Assembly (NCBI RefSeq): GCF_016808335.1
Contig: NC_053146.1
Location: 37,754,470 to 37,818,469 of the forward strand
From: Panicum virgatum
Lineage: Eukaryota; Streptophyta; Magnoliopsida; Poales; Poaceae
Direction: 5' to 3'
Length of the DNA stretch: 64,000 nt
Shown here piece by piece: positions 53,971 through 64,000 of the stretch (position 1 is its first letter; each line of letters starts with the position of its first letter). The position numbers were made by a program, and so were the translations under genes. The notes under the pieces are model-generated. The model ran no database searches. It saw only the letters and a program-made list of their open reading frames with translations, and had not been told where the DNA came from.

Positions 53971-54835
53971 GCCATCACTCATCGCAAGGAGGGAGGCGGG
54001 CCGCCGCTCGGTCGCCGTCGCTCCCCATCGCGGGCGCCAGCACTGCACTACTACCTCTCCCTAGCCTGGGAATCGCCACAGATGCTCGCCATGCACCGTG
54101 CCGCTGCCGCCGAGGGAGGGAGCTCGCCATGCTTCGTTGAAGACAGGCCACTGCCTGAGGGTGCTGGCGCCAGATCGTGAGCAGGCAGCGCCCCGTCGAC
54201 CGGATCTAGAGGGTTTGGGCAGCCGCTTACTCATGGGAGTGCTGGTGCCGGCGAGCAAATTGGGTGAAGCTCACAATGAGGGAAGCCTGGTCCAGCCTCG
54301 ATGCCGCGCAGGCCTTAGCTTCAGGCATTGGCCGTCGGGTGGACCGACTGGACCGCACGCAGCCCCTGAGGCGCCAGATCCAACCGAGCTCGGTGTCGCC
54401 GCAGCTGCCACTCTGCGCGGCTCCGCTTTCCGTTGCCGCAACGTCAGACTGCCGCTCTACAAGAATACGAGAGGGAGGAGCGATGGCGGCACCTGGACGG
54501 AGTGGAGGCGAGAGTCAGGGAGGCACGCGCGGCGACCAGCGGCGGCGGGAGGAGAGAAAAAGGAGAGAGGAATGAGGAAGAGACGAGGCTAAGGTTGCTG
54601 GTGAGAGCGAGGGGGTTTTCAAAAAAAAATCACTGGGGTTAGAAAACCTTCACATAAAAAATAATTACATCAGGGTCTAAATAAAAAATATCCTAGCACA
54701 CTTTCCTATTTTGGTGGCTCAAATGGACTGCAGAATGTTTTACAAAAAATATTAGAATTTTGTGGCAAAATGATATTGAAAGCTCTCCAATGCCCAGCCA
54801 GTCTGCTACTCTATTGTTATAGTAACTAGTGCATA
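53971..54835. other. GC-rich intergenic, no supported gene
   Basis: GC-rich with Arg/Pro/Ala-rich open frames (54098-54592 plus) and no recognisable domain. AT-rich after 54620. Confidence 0.5.
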
Positions 54836-54867
54836 AGGCGCGCCATTGGCACGCGGCGAAGAACGGC
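54836..54867 (-). other. Helitron-type 3' hairpin and CTAG end
   Basis: The minus strand reads GCGTGCCAATGGCGCGC (54867 to about 54851) then a ten-base gap ending CTAG at 54836; the next base is T. This is the key structural evidence for the Helitron call. Confidence 0.55.
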
Positions 54868-55020
54868 GACCATTAATTTTGCAGGAGAAAGGGAAGCGGT
54901 GGATCAGCTAGAACGGCGTTTGCTGCTGTTCCAAATTAGAAGGCGCAAATATGGTCATTACATAGGTTTTTTGATACGGCGGTAGTAACGGTCCAAATAC
55001 ACAGCACATAGTACGATAGG

Positions 55021-55203
55021 TTACATAATCTGAACTTTGTTGAAGGGCGTGGCTTCGAAAGGTGTAGCTGTAGGTTCTGTTCTTGCCGCGGCACCCTGTG
55101 TAGGTGTGGCTGCCGCGCATGGATCCGAAGCTGCAGCGATTAGCAAAGAGGCAGCAAAATTGGAATGAGCAAGATGTGCTAGGTAATTGTTATATCTCAT
55201 GAA
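55021..55203 (-). pseudogene. Exon-like segment (last exon of captured gene?)
   Basis: A CTGACTTCCTTCAG acceptor-like tract is followed by FMRYNNYLAHLAHSNFAASL, then Ala/Thr/Pro-rich sequence and a TAA at 55021. A second exon-like block, 55415-55327, has acceptor (TGTAG) and donor (GTGAGT) signals. I do not recognise the protein. The same-strand order within the candidate Helitron fits a captured gene tail. Confidence 0.35.
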
Positions 55204-55673
55204 CTGAAGGAAGTCAGTTGTACAGCAAGGCAGCAGCAGTAGCAGCAACACATAGATGTGGGGCCAGATAAAATGAACCACATTCGGCAAATGGATACAA
55301 ATTAACAGAGTTAGAGAGATACTCACTTTGTCAGAGGGAGCATGTCCACGCAAAAAGCAGCTTATCCTCCATGTATGGTCACCAGCAGAGCACGGGTTTG
55401 AGTGGATGGATTGGCCTACAGTTTGTTGGTTAGAAACACAGAAGCAAGTAAGAAGCATAAGTTTTCGACTTCAAATATTCTCCACCTTGTATGCAGCAAT
55501 TGCTGGAAAAAGGTACTCCTGGCAGTCATAATAACATGAAGTTAGCACAGAAACAACTAAGGGTAGTTTAATTGTGCGTCCTAACATCATTTTATCATGA
55601 CTGGAGGGAACATATATAACAAACAGTGCTGAATTCGTAAGGCTTGTTTCCACAGATGTTTATTAGGTAACTA

Positions 55674-55933
55674 CTCCCTCCGTCACTGGAAGTAAAATGG
55701 GACTGTTGCTATGAAAATAGTGCAGTCAGTAGTCCCTCGACTTGAGTTTTTTTTTCTAACTAACAAGAAATATAACCAATTTCATACCAGCAGTCAAGCA
55801 GTCAAGTTATCTAATTCTCTGACGTTATCTGGGTAACCTTCTATGGTACTTTTGAGTTCTGATGTTTTCTCAAATACATCAAGAGTTAAATAAATGGAAT
55901 GATTGGGACTGAGAAAATTAGTACAGGAGGGAG
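55674..55933. mobile_element. Stowaway-like MITE
   Basis: CTCCCTCCGTCACTGG.. at the left and (minus strand) CTCCCTCCTGTACTAA at the right, each flanked by TA (55672-55673 and 55934-55935). It sits in an intron-like part of the candidate Helitron. Confidence 0.65.
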
Positions 55934-57581
55934 TATTTCCTCTAAGTACCTTAGATGGTAGCGAAGATCAAGATCATGCAAGTGAGGAAATTAATCAGAA
56001 GTATCTTATGACTGGAATAGGTCAAAGGACGATGCTTCAATTATGACTTTAGATTTGGTCATTTGGAAGAATGATGTGTAGTCTTCAAACCATCTCCATC
56101 TAAGGAAATATTTCAATGCGTATGTAAGCATCAGTTCACTAGCATGTTCATTACATGTCCAACATTTGGGACAGTAATTATTTCGAAAACACCGACATTT
56201 ATAGGAGAGCTACATAGCAAGGCATTTTATTCTACAAAGATTCGCAAGGTGTTGGAACATCTGGACAGTAGCAAAAAAAAATGTGGAGATGATCAGCACA
56301 ACAGCAAGGAAAGTAAACAATAAGCTCCAATATTTACCGCCCTGGAAACTGAACGGATGCCTCTCAAGGTCACTTTAGAAAATACAGCATTTCGAAGCTC
56401 TGGAAAACAGAAATTAACATTTTAGGGAGAACAAAAGGTGTTCCAAGAAGAGGAACAAAGAAAGACATCCAATGGTCAAATGGGCAACATTATTTAACCT
56501 ATAGGCCCTGCAGGGGGCAACATCGGCTCTAACTGTATGTTGTTGTATATTTATGTTTAAATGCAATGCTCTGGCATTCACCTTTATCCTCCAATGGATT
56601 GTTCCTAGCAAGCAGCCTACAGGTCAGAAGAAAGGTTTCGACGAAGGAGCAAACAACACTAAAGGGATGGGCATAAATCAAATACCTTCTAGATCAAAAA
56701 CTTGCCTACATCGCAAAATCGATTTGCTGCTTCCCCTAATTGGCGTCCCTCCATATGAAACTGTTGTTCATATCTTGCTGTCCTGTGAGGCAAAACAAAA
56801 AGGACAAGGGGTCAGGAGAACCAATAAATATGGAGAAAAAGATAAACCCTACACCAAAACGCACCCACGGACATCAAAGCTGGACCGTCAACTGAACTAA
56901 TATGCTATTAAGGATCCACACACTGCCGTGCAGGTCTTCGCCTACATATGCAAACTAAATTCTGAAAGGAAATATATAGGCATGACAAATCACCAGCACA
57001 TGTAGCATTAACCGTCAACAAGGCTATTTATTGACCAAAACTTGCAAGCAAATATGCAACCACCGCAAACCATCAGTGCCTATAATGTAAACCATCACCA
57101 TAGATCTGTGTTGAGCAAAACATCTATCTTTTGTTGCATTTAGGTTGTTTTCTCACCTCAGAAATGCGCTGCTTTGTAGCCGGATTAGGTAAAAAAGCTT
57201 TTTTTTCTCTCTAGAATAGATGCAGCTAGGAGGAAGCCTAAACCACTAAGGACTTCACTTCCAAAACACATTAGCACCATCCACCAAACATCAGCGGACC
57301 GCACATGCAACCAATTGGTGCCAGCATCATGCATATCATTATGCACAACATTGAATACGCTGAAGAAAAATTCCTGCTGCTGACAGCGTATTATTTTAAT
57401 AAGCTTGCTAAAAATATTGGAAAGCCAAGAACCTGCTATAGGATGGTTGGAGGCAGATGCTCGGCCTGGAGAAATCAGTTCTGTGGATTCATTCTTGGAC
57501 ACAGGGATTAGGTGAATATCGCTTGCAACCTTAGTAGGGAGGAGGAAAGGTTTAGATCTGAACTAGAAACACAAGCGCGGC

Positions 57582-57600
57582 TTTGCCGCGCCCACCGTAG
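57582..57600 (+). other. GC hairpin, possible second Helitron end
   Basis: GCGCGGCTTTGCCGCGC followed by CCACCGTAG resembles a Helitron 3' hairpin, but the terminal tetranucleotide would be GTAG rather than CTAG and no 5' partner was found. Left as a hairpin. Confidence 0.3.
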
Positions 57601-58199
57601 AGCTGACCAGTTTAGGCTTGTGAATTGCGATCCATTTCCAAATGGATTACCAGCTCAATGTACTATTCTTTGTCTTTAGTATAAGCAGATTCAGCATTAT
57701 TGATAAAAGATTAAGGTGAGCAGGAATAGTAATTTTTTATTTGCTGTATTCATCTGTACAACGTCAGTACACATCTTTTCCATAATTTTGTGATGCTACC
57801 TGTTCTGCTCGTTGGACGTGTGTGAATATGAATGACTTTTCATGAACAAAGCTATATAATTCATACTGATTTATATGAAACTCTTAGACTCAAAGATTAC
57901 ATAAATTATTAGATATCGTAGTATAGATGCAGCACATTCTTCGTGCTTACATATAGATTGTGTTGGGGCTTAAGAGGTCCTGTCTTTGCCATCTGTGCTC
58001 TGTGATCTGCTGTCTGTGACACCGTGCATTGAGAAATAGCGACAGCTTCGCAAGTGAATTGCAACATTAGTGAATATAAGTAGAGATTAAAAAAAGGAGA
58101 GCCAGGCGGAGATGGAAGGCCAGCGCTCAAATTACAGAAATATACATAACTCTGAATATAGTGATACTTGAACCAAATTAAATCTTAGTGACCTGCATT

Positions 58200-58789
58200 G
58201 ACTATTTTGCTTTGTTGAATAAACTGGCTACAGAGGAAGATGTAGATAGCAGCAATATAAATTCTTTCTTGGATACTTTAGTTTAAATTATTATTTGAAT
58301 AAGTAATAATTTGTTTGTACTGTAGTTCAATGCTTGAACCCCATCCTCTTGTGGCCGGAATCGTCAGGATCGGAGCTCCCAGTGGTGAAGCCATTCTGCA
58401 GAAACGAAAAGCTTCAGAATTTGAAAATAAATTTGTACCTCTGGAACATTGCAACAGCACATGGTGGTCAAGCGAATTGGAAAACATATTGATCCATATA
58501 TAGAAACTTTTAATAAAGATGCTCTGAACAGCTTACTATACAGCTTAAAGTACATGTTTTATTTTCTACCTGAAAAGAAATTAGCAGAGACGTTAGCCAG
58601 AAATTAAACATGCCCGTGATAGCAGATAGATTGGAAGAAGTAAGTAATCTATACCTATTGCTAAAGCAAGTAAGCTTTAGGTTTGGTCCATCTTGTATCA
58701 TTGATAGGTGGGCCTTAGATCCATCCCGTATGCTAGTTGGACAATCCGTCGACTATTTTGCTTTGTTGAATAAACTGGCTACTGAGGAG
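58200..58789 (+). repeat. Two copies of a 39-bp segment, 551 bp apart
   Basis: GACTATTTTGCTTTGTTGAA.. at 58200-58238 recurs at 58751-58789 with a single A/T difference in the last part. The second copy lies in a 96-codon frame (58610-58900) containing VDYFALLNKLATEEQAKVGA. Function unknown. Confidence 0.65.
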
Positions 58790-59518
58790 CAGGCCAAAGT
58801 TGGGGCCAGAGACAATATACTCAAGATCAAGAAGATTGCGTGCTGGAAATTGAAGAAATGGATGAAAAGTAAAGTAATTGCTGACAAAACAATTAGATAA
58901 TTTGTTTATCAATTTTCAGTTATTTTAGCATAAGGAGCAACCTCAATGAGTGCTCTGGCACAATATGCATTGTTCCTGCACAATTAAGTTTAGGGATTGT
59001 GTTTTCCACTCAGGACTCAGTCTTAATAAAAAATGTATATGCTATATTGACATTTTAATTTTCAACTTGTAATCAAGGGGCATGGAAGCAAATGAAGAAG
59101 AGCATGTAAGGAGATTCTTTATCTTCTACTTAAACTGTAACACAGGAAAAGCATATCCAGGGTGGGGTTGAGGAAGGATGAGAGGAATGAATGGAGAGAA
59201 AGACAACAATCATCACAGTTTGGCAACTTTTATTAATTTGGCTGATCATCTACAGATTGTCTATCGAGATGCATGTACTTTAGGAAAAAAAATGAGAGCC
59301 ATTGCAGTTAGGAAGTGCCATGAGGTGCCCGCTATGTTGTTGAGCATTACTGATGCTTAATTTCATCCATCAAGTGACACAAATCGATTCCACAAGTATA
59401 CCAATCCCTTGCATCAATTAAGGCGTTAACAAACAATTCAGTTTAGGTGTCATGCAATGAGGAAAATCCAAACAACAACAGCTGAGTACTCACCCAAGAA
59501 ATTTGGAAATGTACTGAC

Positions 59519-59850
59519 CATAGAGGCATTTCCTCGAGCAGCTGCTGGGCATCAGCCATGTCAATGGCCACTGGAGCTCCTGGGGCAGTAACCGACAGAC
59601 TCTGCTGCATGGGACATTTCACAAGGACGCGGGGGAGCTGCACAGCACCAGAGCCGGTCACCTTCTTGCTCGAGGATCCCTTCGCTTTGGTACTTGCTTG
59701 CAGGTGGCTGGCTGCAGTTTGCGAAGCGGGAATGTCTGCGCGGAGCGCGCGGCGCCCATACTCGGAGCGCACGGTGGATGACGGGAGGAGCACCAGAGCT
59801 AGGGACCCAAGCCACAGCTGTCGCTTGGACGAGCGCCGCCGGTGAGCCCA
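59519..59850 (-). pseudogene. Exon-like segment (possible first exon)
   Basis: The frame reads ..SLALVLLPSSTVRSEYGRRA.., a Ser/Lys/Thr-rich part, then VAIDMADAQQLLEEMPL before a good donor (ATG|GTCAGT at 59518). An in-frame TGA precedes the region at about 59854, and no Met is clearly the start. Not recognised; possibly an organelle-targeted or secreted N-terminus, or simply the first exon of a gene captured by the candidate Helitron. Confidence 0.35.
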
Positions 59851-60438
59851 TCAGGCCATCACGTGGAGGTGTGGCTGCAAGGCGGGGAAGCGGTGATGGG
59901 TCGACCGGTCGAGGGAGACTACGTTTCTAGAAGCTGCCCGAGGGATGGAGCGCGAGCCGCGGCCCAGGCGCGGCAGCCGCCGCCGGTGCAAGACCACGGC
60001 CGCGCCACCGGGCCGCGCCGCCGAGGGAGATCTGGCGGCTCGGCGCGGCTGCCTGGCAGGTGGCTCGACGCGACGGTTTCTCCGTGGCGCCTCCTCGTCT
60101 TCCATTATCCTCCTCCGCGGCCTAGCAGGCAGCTCGGCACGGCGCGGCGTGGCGGCCCGGCGGCGCATGGCGGCCCGGCAGGAGGCGCTGCGGCACGGTG
60201 GCTCTGCGCGGCTGCCCGGCGGGCAGGTCGATGCGGCGGCTCCTCGTCCGCCGAGAGGAGGGGACGAGCGAGTTCGCGAGTGTTCGGGTCCGCGGCTTAA
60301 CGGGCAGAGAGAGGATTGCGCTGGCACGATCCAACGGTCGACATCACGAGCTGGGCGAATCCGATGGCTCGTGAGCTAAAGGGCGATGTGGACCTGCTAT
60401 CCGCCCGCGGAATCGACCCAGCTTTCGATATTAGAAGA

Positions 60439-61207
60439 TAAACAACACAAATTACTCGGTGTTACCTTCCGCCGCATTTGCAGTGGAATGATTTGAGTCC
60501 AGCATCGTAGCTGATGTACTGCTAGCTGCAATTGAAATGTTTGTTACCTTGATGGGGGTTTGATGCAGCAGGTTCGATTTCTCAGCAACTGTATGCAAGG
60601 TGATGGCTATGGATGCCAGCGGCACTGGAAGCGCTCCTGGCCATGGATGCCGGTGGCACTGGCCTCCCGGCTAGCCGGCGTTCTGGGGTGCGGGGTACTG
60701 CATGTGCGGGGTACCACCGCTGCTGGACGCCGCCACGAGCTCCGCGATGGTGACTGCGCGTGGATCCGACCGGCGGAGGTCGAGGCGGCCCGTCATGGCA
60801 CGTCGCGGAGGTCGTCGCAGTCGTCCATGGCGCGCGGAGGAGGTCGACGCGGCCCACCTCTGCCGCTAACGCCGGGATCTGGAGGAGGGGGAGTGATGAG
60901 GGGGTGCGCCGAGAAGACTCGCGTGGCTGAGCTCGAGGAGGTCCGCCCCGGCCAAGCTCGCGCGGTGGAGCTCGAGGAGGCCCGCAATGGCGTGCGACAG
61001 GTGAGGGGGCAGGGGAGGAGGCCGGCCGGGCCAGCTTTGGCCGCGCAGGCATGGCGCCGAGCCGGCCACCGCCGCCGCCGCCGTGGCGCCGCGCGGGCAC
61101 CAGCCATGGCCGCCATGGAGGGCGCCGTTGCCGTGCCCTCTGCCGGCCACCGCCGCTCCGGGCGGAGGGAGGGGCGGGGGGGGGGGGGGGGGGAGGGGTT
61201 GTGTGTG
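60439..61207. other. GC-rich intergenic with G-run
   Basis: Long open frames on both strands (60560-61222 plus; 60582-61220 minus) have Arg/Ala/Gly-rich translation and no domain. An uninterrupted run of 18 G lies at 61176-61193. A GAGCTCGAGGAGG-type microrepeat sits at 60930-60985. Confidence 0.5.
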
Positions 61208-61347
61208 TGTCGGGCACCATGATTCCACGAAGGCCTGCAGCCTCCTTCCAATCCGGAAGAAAGGAAAGGACTCAAAGGAGCCCAACACGCGGCCCACGTA
61301 TGCAGTGCGGCCCATCCGCACCCCCTTGGACCCGCGGGGCGATCTCT

Positions 61348-61515
61348 GCCTCGCTCGAGGGCTCCCCACCGAAGCCCTCGACCGCGCCCCATGCCTCCGC
61401 CTCGCTCGAGGGTAGCGAGCCTAACCTCGGGGGAGCGGATCATCTCTGCCTCGCTCGAGGGTAGCGAACCTACCCTTGGAGAGATGAATCATCTCCGCCT
61501 CGCTCGAGGCCACCC
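61348..61515 (+). repeat. Four tandem ~50-bp units in gypsy-3 U3
   Basis: GCCTCGCTCGAGG recurs at 61348, 61399, 61448 and 61497 (spacing 51, 49 and 49). Intervening sequence is similar but diverged. Enhancer-like duplications upstream of the LTR promoter are common in LTRs; a role here is inference. Confidence 0.75.
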
Positions 61516-62131
61516 CTCGATGGAAAGGACAAACGGACCTTCCGCTCACCCTCCCGCCGTATGGAGGCATTAATGCCAACCACTCTTCCACAGCGTCCGG
61601 GTCAGACGGCGTCAGGCCGCCATTCCCCACAGTGGCTGTGACTGGAGTCTCGTACGCCAACTCCGGTCACTACTCCGCCATCCCGGACGCTGTGGCGACA
61701 CTGTGGGAACCTGCCTGCGACGCAGCGCAAGACGTGCTCGGCACTCCTCCAGCTACTATACTGCCAACTCCCCGTACCTCCTTCGTACTTTCCCTTCCGT
61801 GGAGCCCTCGAACGGCATGGGCACGACCCTCGAAAGTAGCTCCGGCCTTGACCAGGACAAGACCCTGGCCTGTAGGACCCTCGGAACGCCGCCACGCCAC
61901 GCCTGGAGGAAGATACCCCCCCACAGCAACGACCACGCTGCCCGCTGGAACCGCCAGGACACCGGCGCGATCTCCGCAAGACCAAGGACGATGCCCAGGA
62001 CGACTGCCACGCCCGGTGCCATACCCCACAGTGTACTTCCCACAGTGCTCGACCAGTGCACCCCCGCGATTCGGGGAAAAGACGACGACTTCCGCGATCC
62101 CCTGTGCATGTACACCGTCCCTCCTTGTGTC

Positions 62132-62138
62132 TATAAAA
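62132..62138 (+). promoter_or_regulatory. TATA box of gypsy-3 LTR
   Basis: TATAAAA in TGTCTATAAAAGGAGGAGG, about 920 bp into the LTR and 370 bp before its end. Confidence 0.75.
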
Positions 62139-62566
62139 GGAGGAGGCGGGCTATCCCTTAAAGGGGTCGGCCCATTCGGTAGAACACAATGCTTAGCACA
62201 ACTCACAGAGCACATACGCTCTTCTGAGCCCCGATATTGGCACTCGCCTCAATCAACTTCCCCTCTAGCAGAGACTGGGAGCTTCCCTCCCTCTCTCGCC
62301 TCGCTTGTACCCCCTACTATAGGCAGCCCCGGTGCAAGACAGTACAGTGCTCTCGCACACCCCTTTGCTGGACGTACGGCCCCACAGCCGGAATGAGGAT
62401 AAACCCGTGCGTTACTGTGTTGCCTCTTGCATCAACATCTGGGACGAGGAACACACAGCACCATCACTAGTTGGGTCCGGACCGCCGGGTCAGGACTCCG
62501 ACAGTTGGCGCGCTAGGTAGAGGCGCTGCGTGACATTTCTCTTTTGTTCCCATTTGATCTCCAGGG

Positions 62567-63795
62567 ATGGCGAGCAGATCCAACCCATTCCCCATGGGTG
62601 CCTCGGATCCGCTCCTAGTGGGGTACGTGATTTGGTTCGGGAGTCTTGAGTTCAGAGCAACCGGCAACAATTACCTCATGGAGCTCCTCTCACCCAGACG
62701 CAACCCTGACACTCCGATTTCACCAGCCCGGCGGAACAGGCGCTCGGGCCAGCACTCGCGACAAGCGCGCGTGGAGCGGCGCCGGGCGGCACGCCTCAGC
62801 TCTCCCACATGGGTTGAGGTTGCCATGTCGCAGCTCAGCGTCGCGGCCGACGGGGCCACCGCTTTGTCATCATGTGCCTCGGTGTCATCTACGCCAGCAC
62901 CATCACCGACTGCAGCCCCAGTGCCTCCTAGGGGGGCGCGACTGCGCCATCGCCCTTTCCCTTCGGGATGCGCAACGCTGCCACCTACGCCTCTTCGTAC
63001 AGCACTAAATTCACCGAGTATGAGGATCTGCCGAGTCATCACCTACTGTCGATCCGCAACCTCATCGCATCATCTCCTGATGACTCCTACCCCGAGACGG
63101 CGAGCTCGATCGCCGACGACATCAGCTTCTTCATGGACAACTTCACGGCCGAGGAGGCCGAGGACTACTCTGGGGTCCGTGACCCCAACGCTTTCCGCTC
63201 GTTCCAGCTCGCGGCGGTTTACTGCCTCACCTGCTCTGAGGACTCTAGCAAGGGGGATTACGATCCCACTTGGGAGTGCTTCATGGTCCAGCTCGCGGAC
63301 GGGCAAAACGACAACGCTCCGAGCAATGACGGGAATGGCGGGGCAGACGCACAGGCAAACCAACCAGTGGTGTCGGCCGCGACCCCTTCTTCTTCGTCAA
63401 GCTCGGCGGCGCGGCAGGCACAGCTGGCGCAGCTTCAAGCCAAGCTCGACGAGCAGCGTCAGCAGACACAGGAGCTGTGCACCGCACTTGAGCAGCAGTG
63501 CACTGCGCGTGGCACACATGCCCAAACAGCAGCGCACGTTGCCCGGGAGTGGATCCTAGCCGATGACAACGTCGACAAACCTCCGGAACTGAAAACGGCT
63601 AGCGAAAAAACTCGTCGCTACAGCCTACCTACTCCAAGCAATGCCCGAGCCGTCGACGACTTCGGGTCGCAACCTGCGCCGCGAGGGACAGGCGCTCATC
63701 TAGCAAGCTGCCGTGCAGCAGGCCGAGAGCTCTGCGTCTTGCATGCGCTCGATAATCCCGAAGCAGTCCTGTGGGACTGCATGGCAGGACCATGA
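62567..63795 (+). pseudogene. Gypsy-3 gag, frameshifted
   Basis: The start MASRSNPFPMGASDPLLVGY is the first ATG after the primer site. The first frame covers Pro/Ala/Ser-rich sequence; at a CTAGGGGGGCG run (about 62930-62938) the coding frame shifts, and the second frame (62968-63795) gives MRNAATYASSYSTKFTEYED, SSIADDISFFMDNFTAEEAE and SFQLAAVYCLTCSEDSS, typical of Tat/RIRE2-like gag. A Gln-rich coiled-coil-like stretch (LAQLQAKLDEQRQQTQELC) follows. TGA at 63795; the part after it to the window edge is continuing gag sequence in another frame. Confidence 0.8.
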
Positions 63796-64000
63796 GGTTT
63801 TGGTTCACACTCCACCAGGAGGGAAGGGAAAGGCAGCCGCAGTGCACGATGCGAAGGCACCCTCGGTGCATGACCGCATCGGAAAGACTCCCGCAAGGGA
63901 GTGTCTCCACGACACGCATGCCGGCGTGGCGACGCCTGCAACATCATCAATGGCAGGAAGTACAACCCTCGACGGGGTGGACGCTTCGACCCCGAACATG

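Larger units (their letters stand above)
54836..60438 (-). mobile_element. Candidate Helitron with captured exon-like segments
   Basis: The minus-strand 3' terminus is GCGTGCC-AAT-GGCGCGC (7-bp stem, one G.T pair), then CTTATGCACTAG and T: the Helitron hairpin-plus-CTAG pattern. The 5' end TCTTCTAATATC at 60438 is preceded by A, so removing the element leaves an A-T target (54835 and 60439). The 5' boundary is less certain than the 3' one. No helicase (RepHel) is present, so it would be non-autonomous. The interior has intron-like AT-rich sequence with exon-like pieces on the same strand, plus a MITE at 55674-55933. Confidence 0.45.
61208..62503 (+). repeat. Gypsy-3 5' LTR (1296 bp)
   Basis: It starts TGTCGGGCACC and ends ..GGACTCCGACA, with perfect 6-bp inverted ends TGTCGG/CCGACA. 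It contains the TATA box at 62132-62138 and a four-fold tandem repeat near its start. Open frames inside it (e.g. 61632-62396) are not supported as genes. Confidence 0.78.
61208..64000 (+). mobile_element. Gypsy-3: 5' part of a Tat-lineage LTR retrotransposon, runs off right edge
   Basis: 5' LTR 61208-62503, primer-site-like TTGGCGCGCTAGGTAGAGG at 62504-62522, and gag from 62567. The gag sequence is of the Tat/RIRE2-like type. The 5' flank pentamer is GTGTG; the matching TSD lies outside the window. Protease, polymerase and 3' LTR are expected beyond 64000. Confidence 0.85.

Noticed and set aside
54098..54592. 164-codon plus frame
   Set aside because: No domain, no promoter or splice context.
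57582..57600. Second Helitron 3' end
   Set aside because: Good hairpin but a GTAG instead of CTAG end, and no matching 5' end; kept only as a hairpin.
60560..61222. 220-codon plus and 212-codon minus frames
   Set aside because: Arg/Ala/Gly-rich, both strands open, ends in a G-run; not a defensible gene.
61632..62396. 254-codon frame inside the gypsy-3 LTR
   Set aside because: LTR sequence with promoter and no domain; frame openness is due to GC content.
1..64000. tRNA, rRNA, CRISPR array, bacterial-type operons, endogenous pararetrovirus
   Set aside because: None of the expected conserved boxes, repeat-spacer pattern or movement-protein/coat signatures was seen; the coding remains all fit plant transposable elements or host gene fragments.

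Overview
This is plant nuclear DNA from a grass (Poaceae, probably panicoid). The evidence is the set of grass-typical elements: Tat-lineage Ty3/gypsy LTR retrotransposons, CACTA transposons with CACTACTAG-type ends, hAT, Stowaway and Tourist MITEs, and an Angela-like copia tail. Compact intron-bearing GC-rich genes point the same way. The species cannot be read from the sequence. Most of the window is nested and broken mobile DNA. One host gene looks intact: a two-exon germin-like protein (GLP) at 50658-51529 with its own TATA box.

Layout. 1-1520: remnant of an LTR-like sequence on the minus strand. 2829-5288: a CACTA deletion derivative whose left end and flank are tandemly duplicated. 5503-12351: two opposed copies of a long TG..CA family (LTR-A), the first interrupted by a 1.67 kb insertion. 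13.7-17 kb: a hAT MITE, another MITE, and a TIR element carrying a piece of a Root_cap-family gene. 17249-20614: a third LTR-A copy. 20648-24430: a CACTA remnant with Ulp1-like protease and a TnpA-like ORF on the minus strand. 24480-39008: a degenerate Tat gypsy (gypsy-1) whose 3' LTR is split by a complete Tat gypsy (gypsy-2, 28349-38726, TSD CAAAC). Gypsy-2 encodes gag, protease, RT, two RNase H domains and integrase, plus a spliced-looking antisense ORF. 39914-42564: a fourth LTR-A copy, with perfect 5-bp TSD CTCAT. 43965-46497: an F-box-associated-type pseudogene split by a CACTA element (44346-46247, TSD CAC) that itself holds an epsin-like ENTH gene fragment. 48.2-50.2 kb: MITEs, including a hAT nested in a Stowaway just upstream of the GLP gene. 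52014-53970: a copia tail split by a solo LTR (TSD AAGAG). 54836-60438: a candidate Helitron with exon-like captured segments. 61208-64000: the 5' LTR and gag of a third Tat gypsy, which runs off the right edge.

How the parts relate. The genes do not form a pathway. The window records insertion, gene-fragment capture (Root_cap, ENTH, the Helitron contents), gene disruption (F-box) and decay. Recurring themes are short palindromic motifs amplified within individual families (ACCGGT, ATCGGC/GCCGAT, GGCCGGCC) and duplications of transposon ends together with their flanks. Boundaries with TSDs are firm. Family names rest on remembered motifs, not on database searches.
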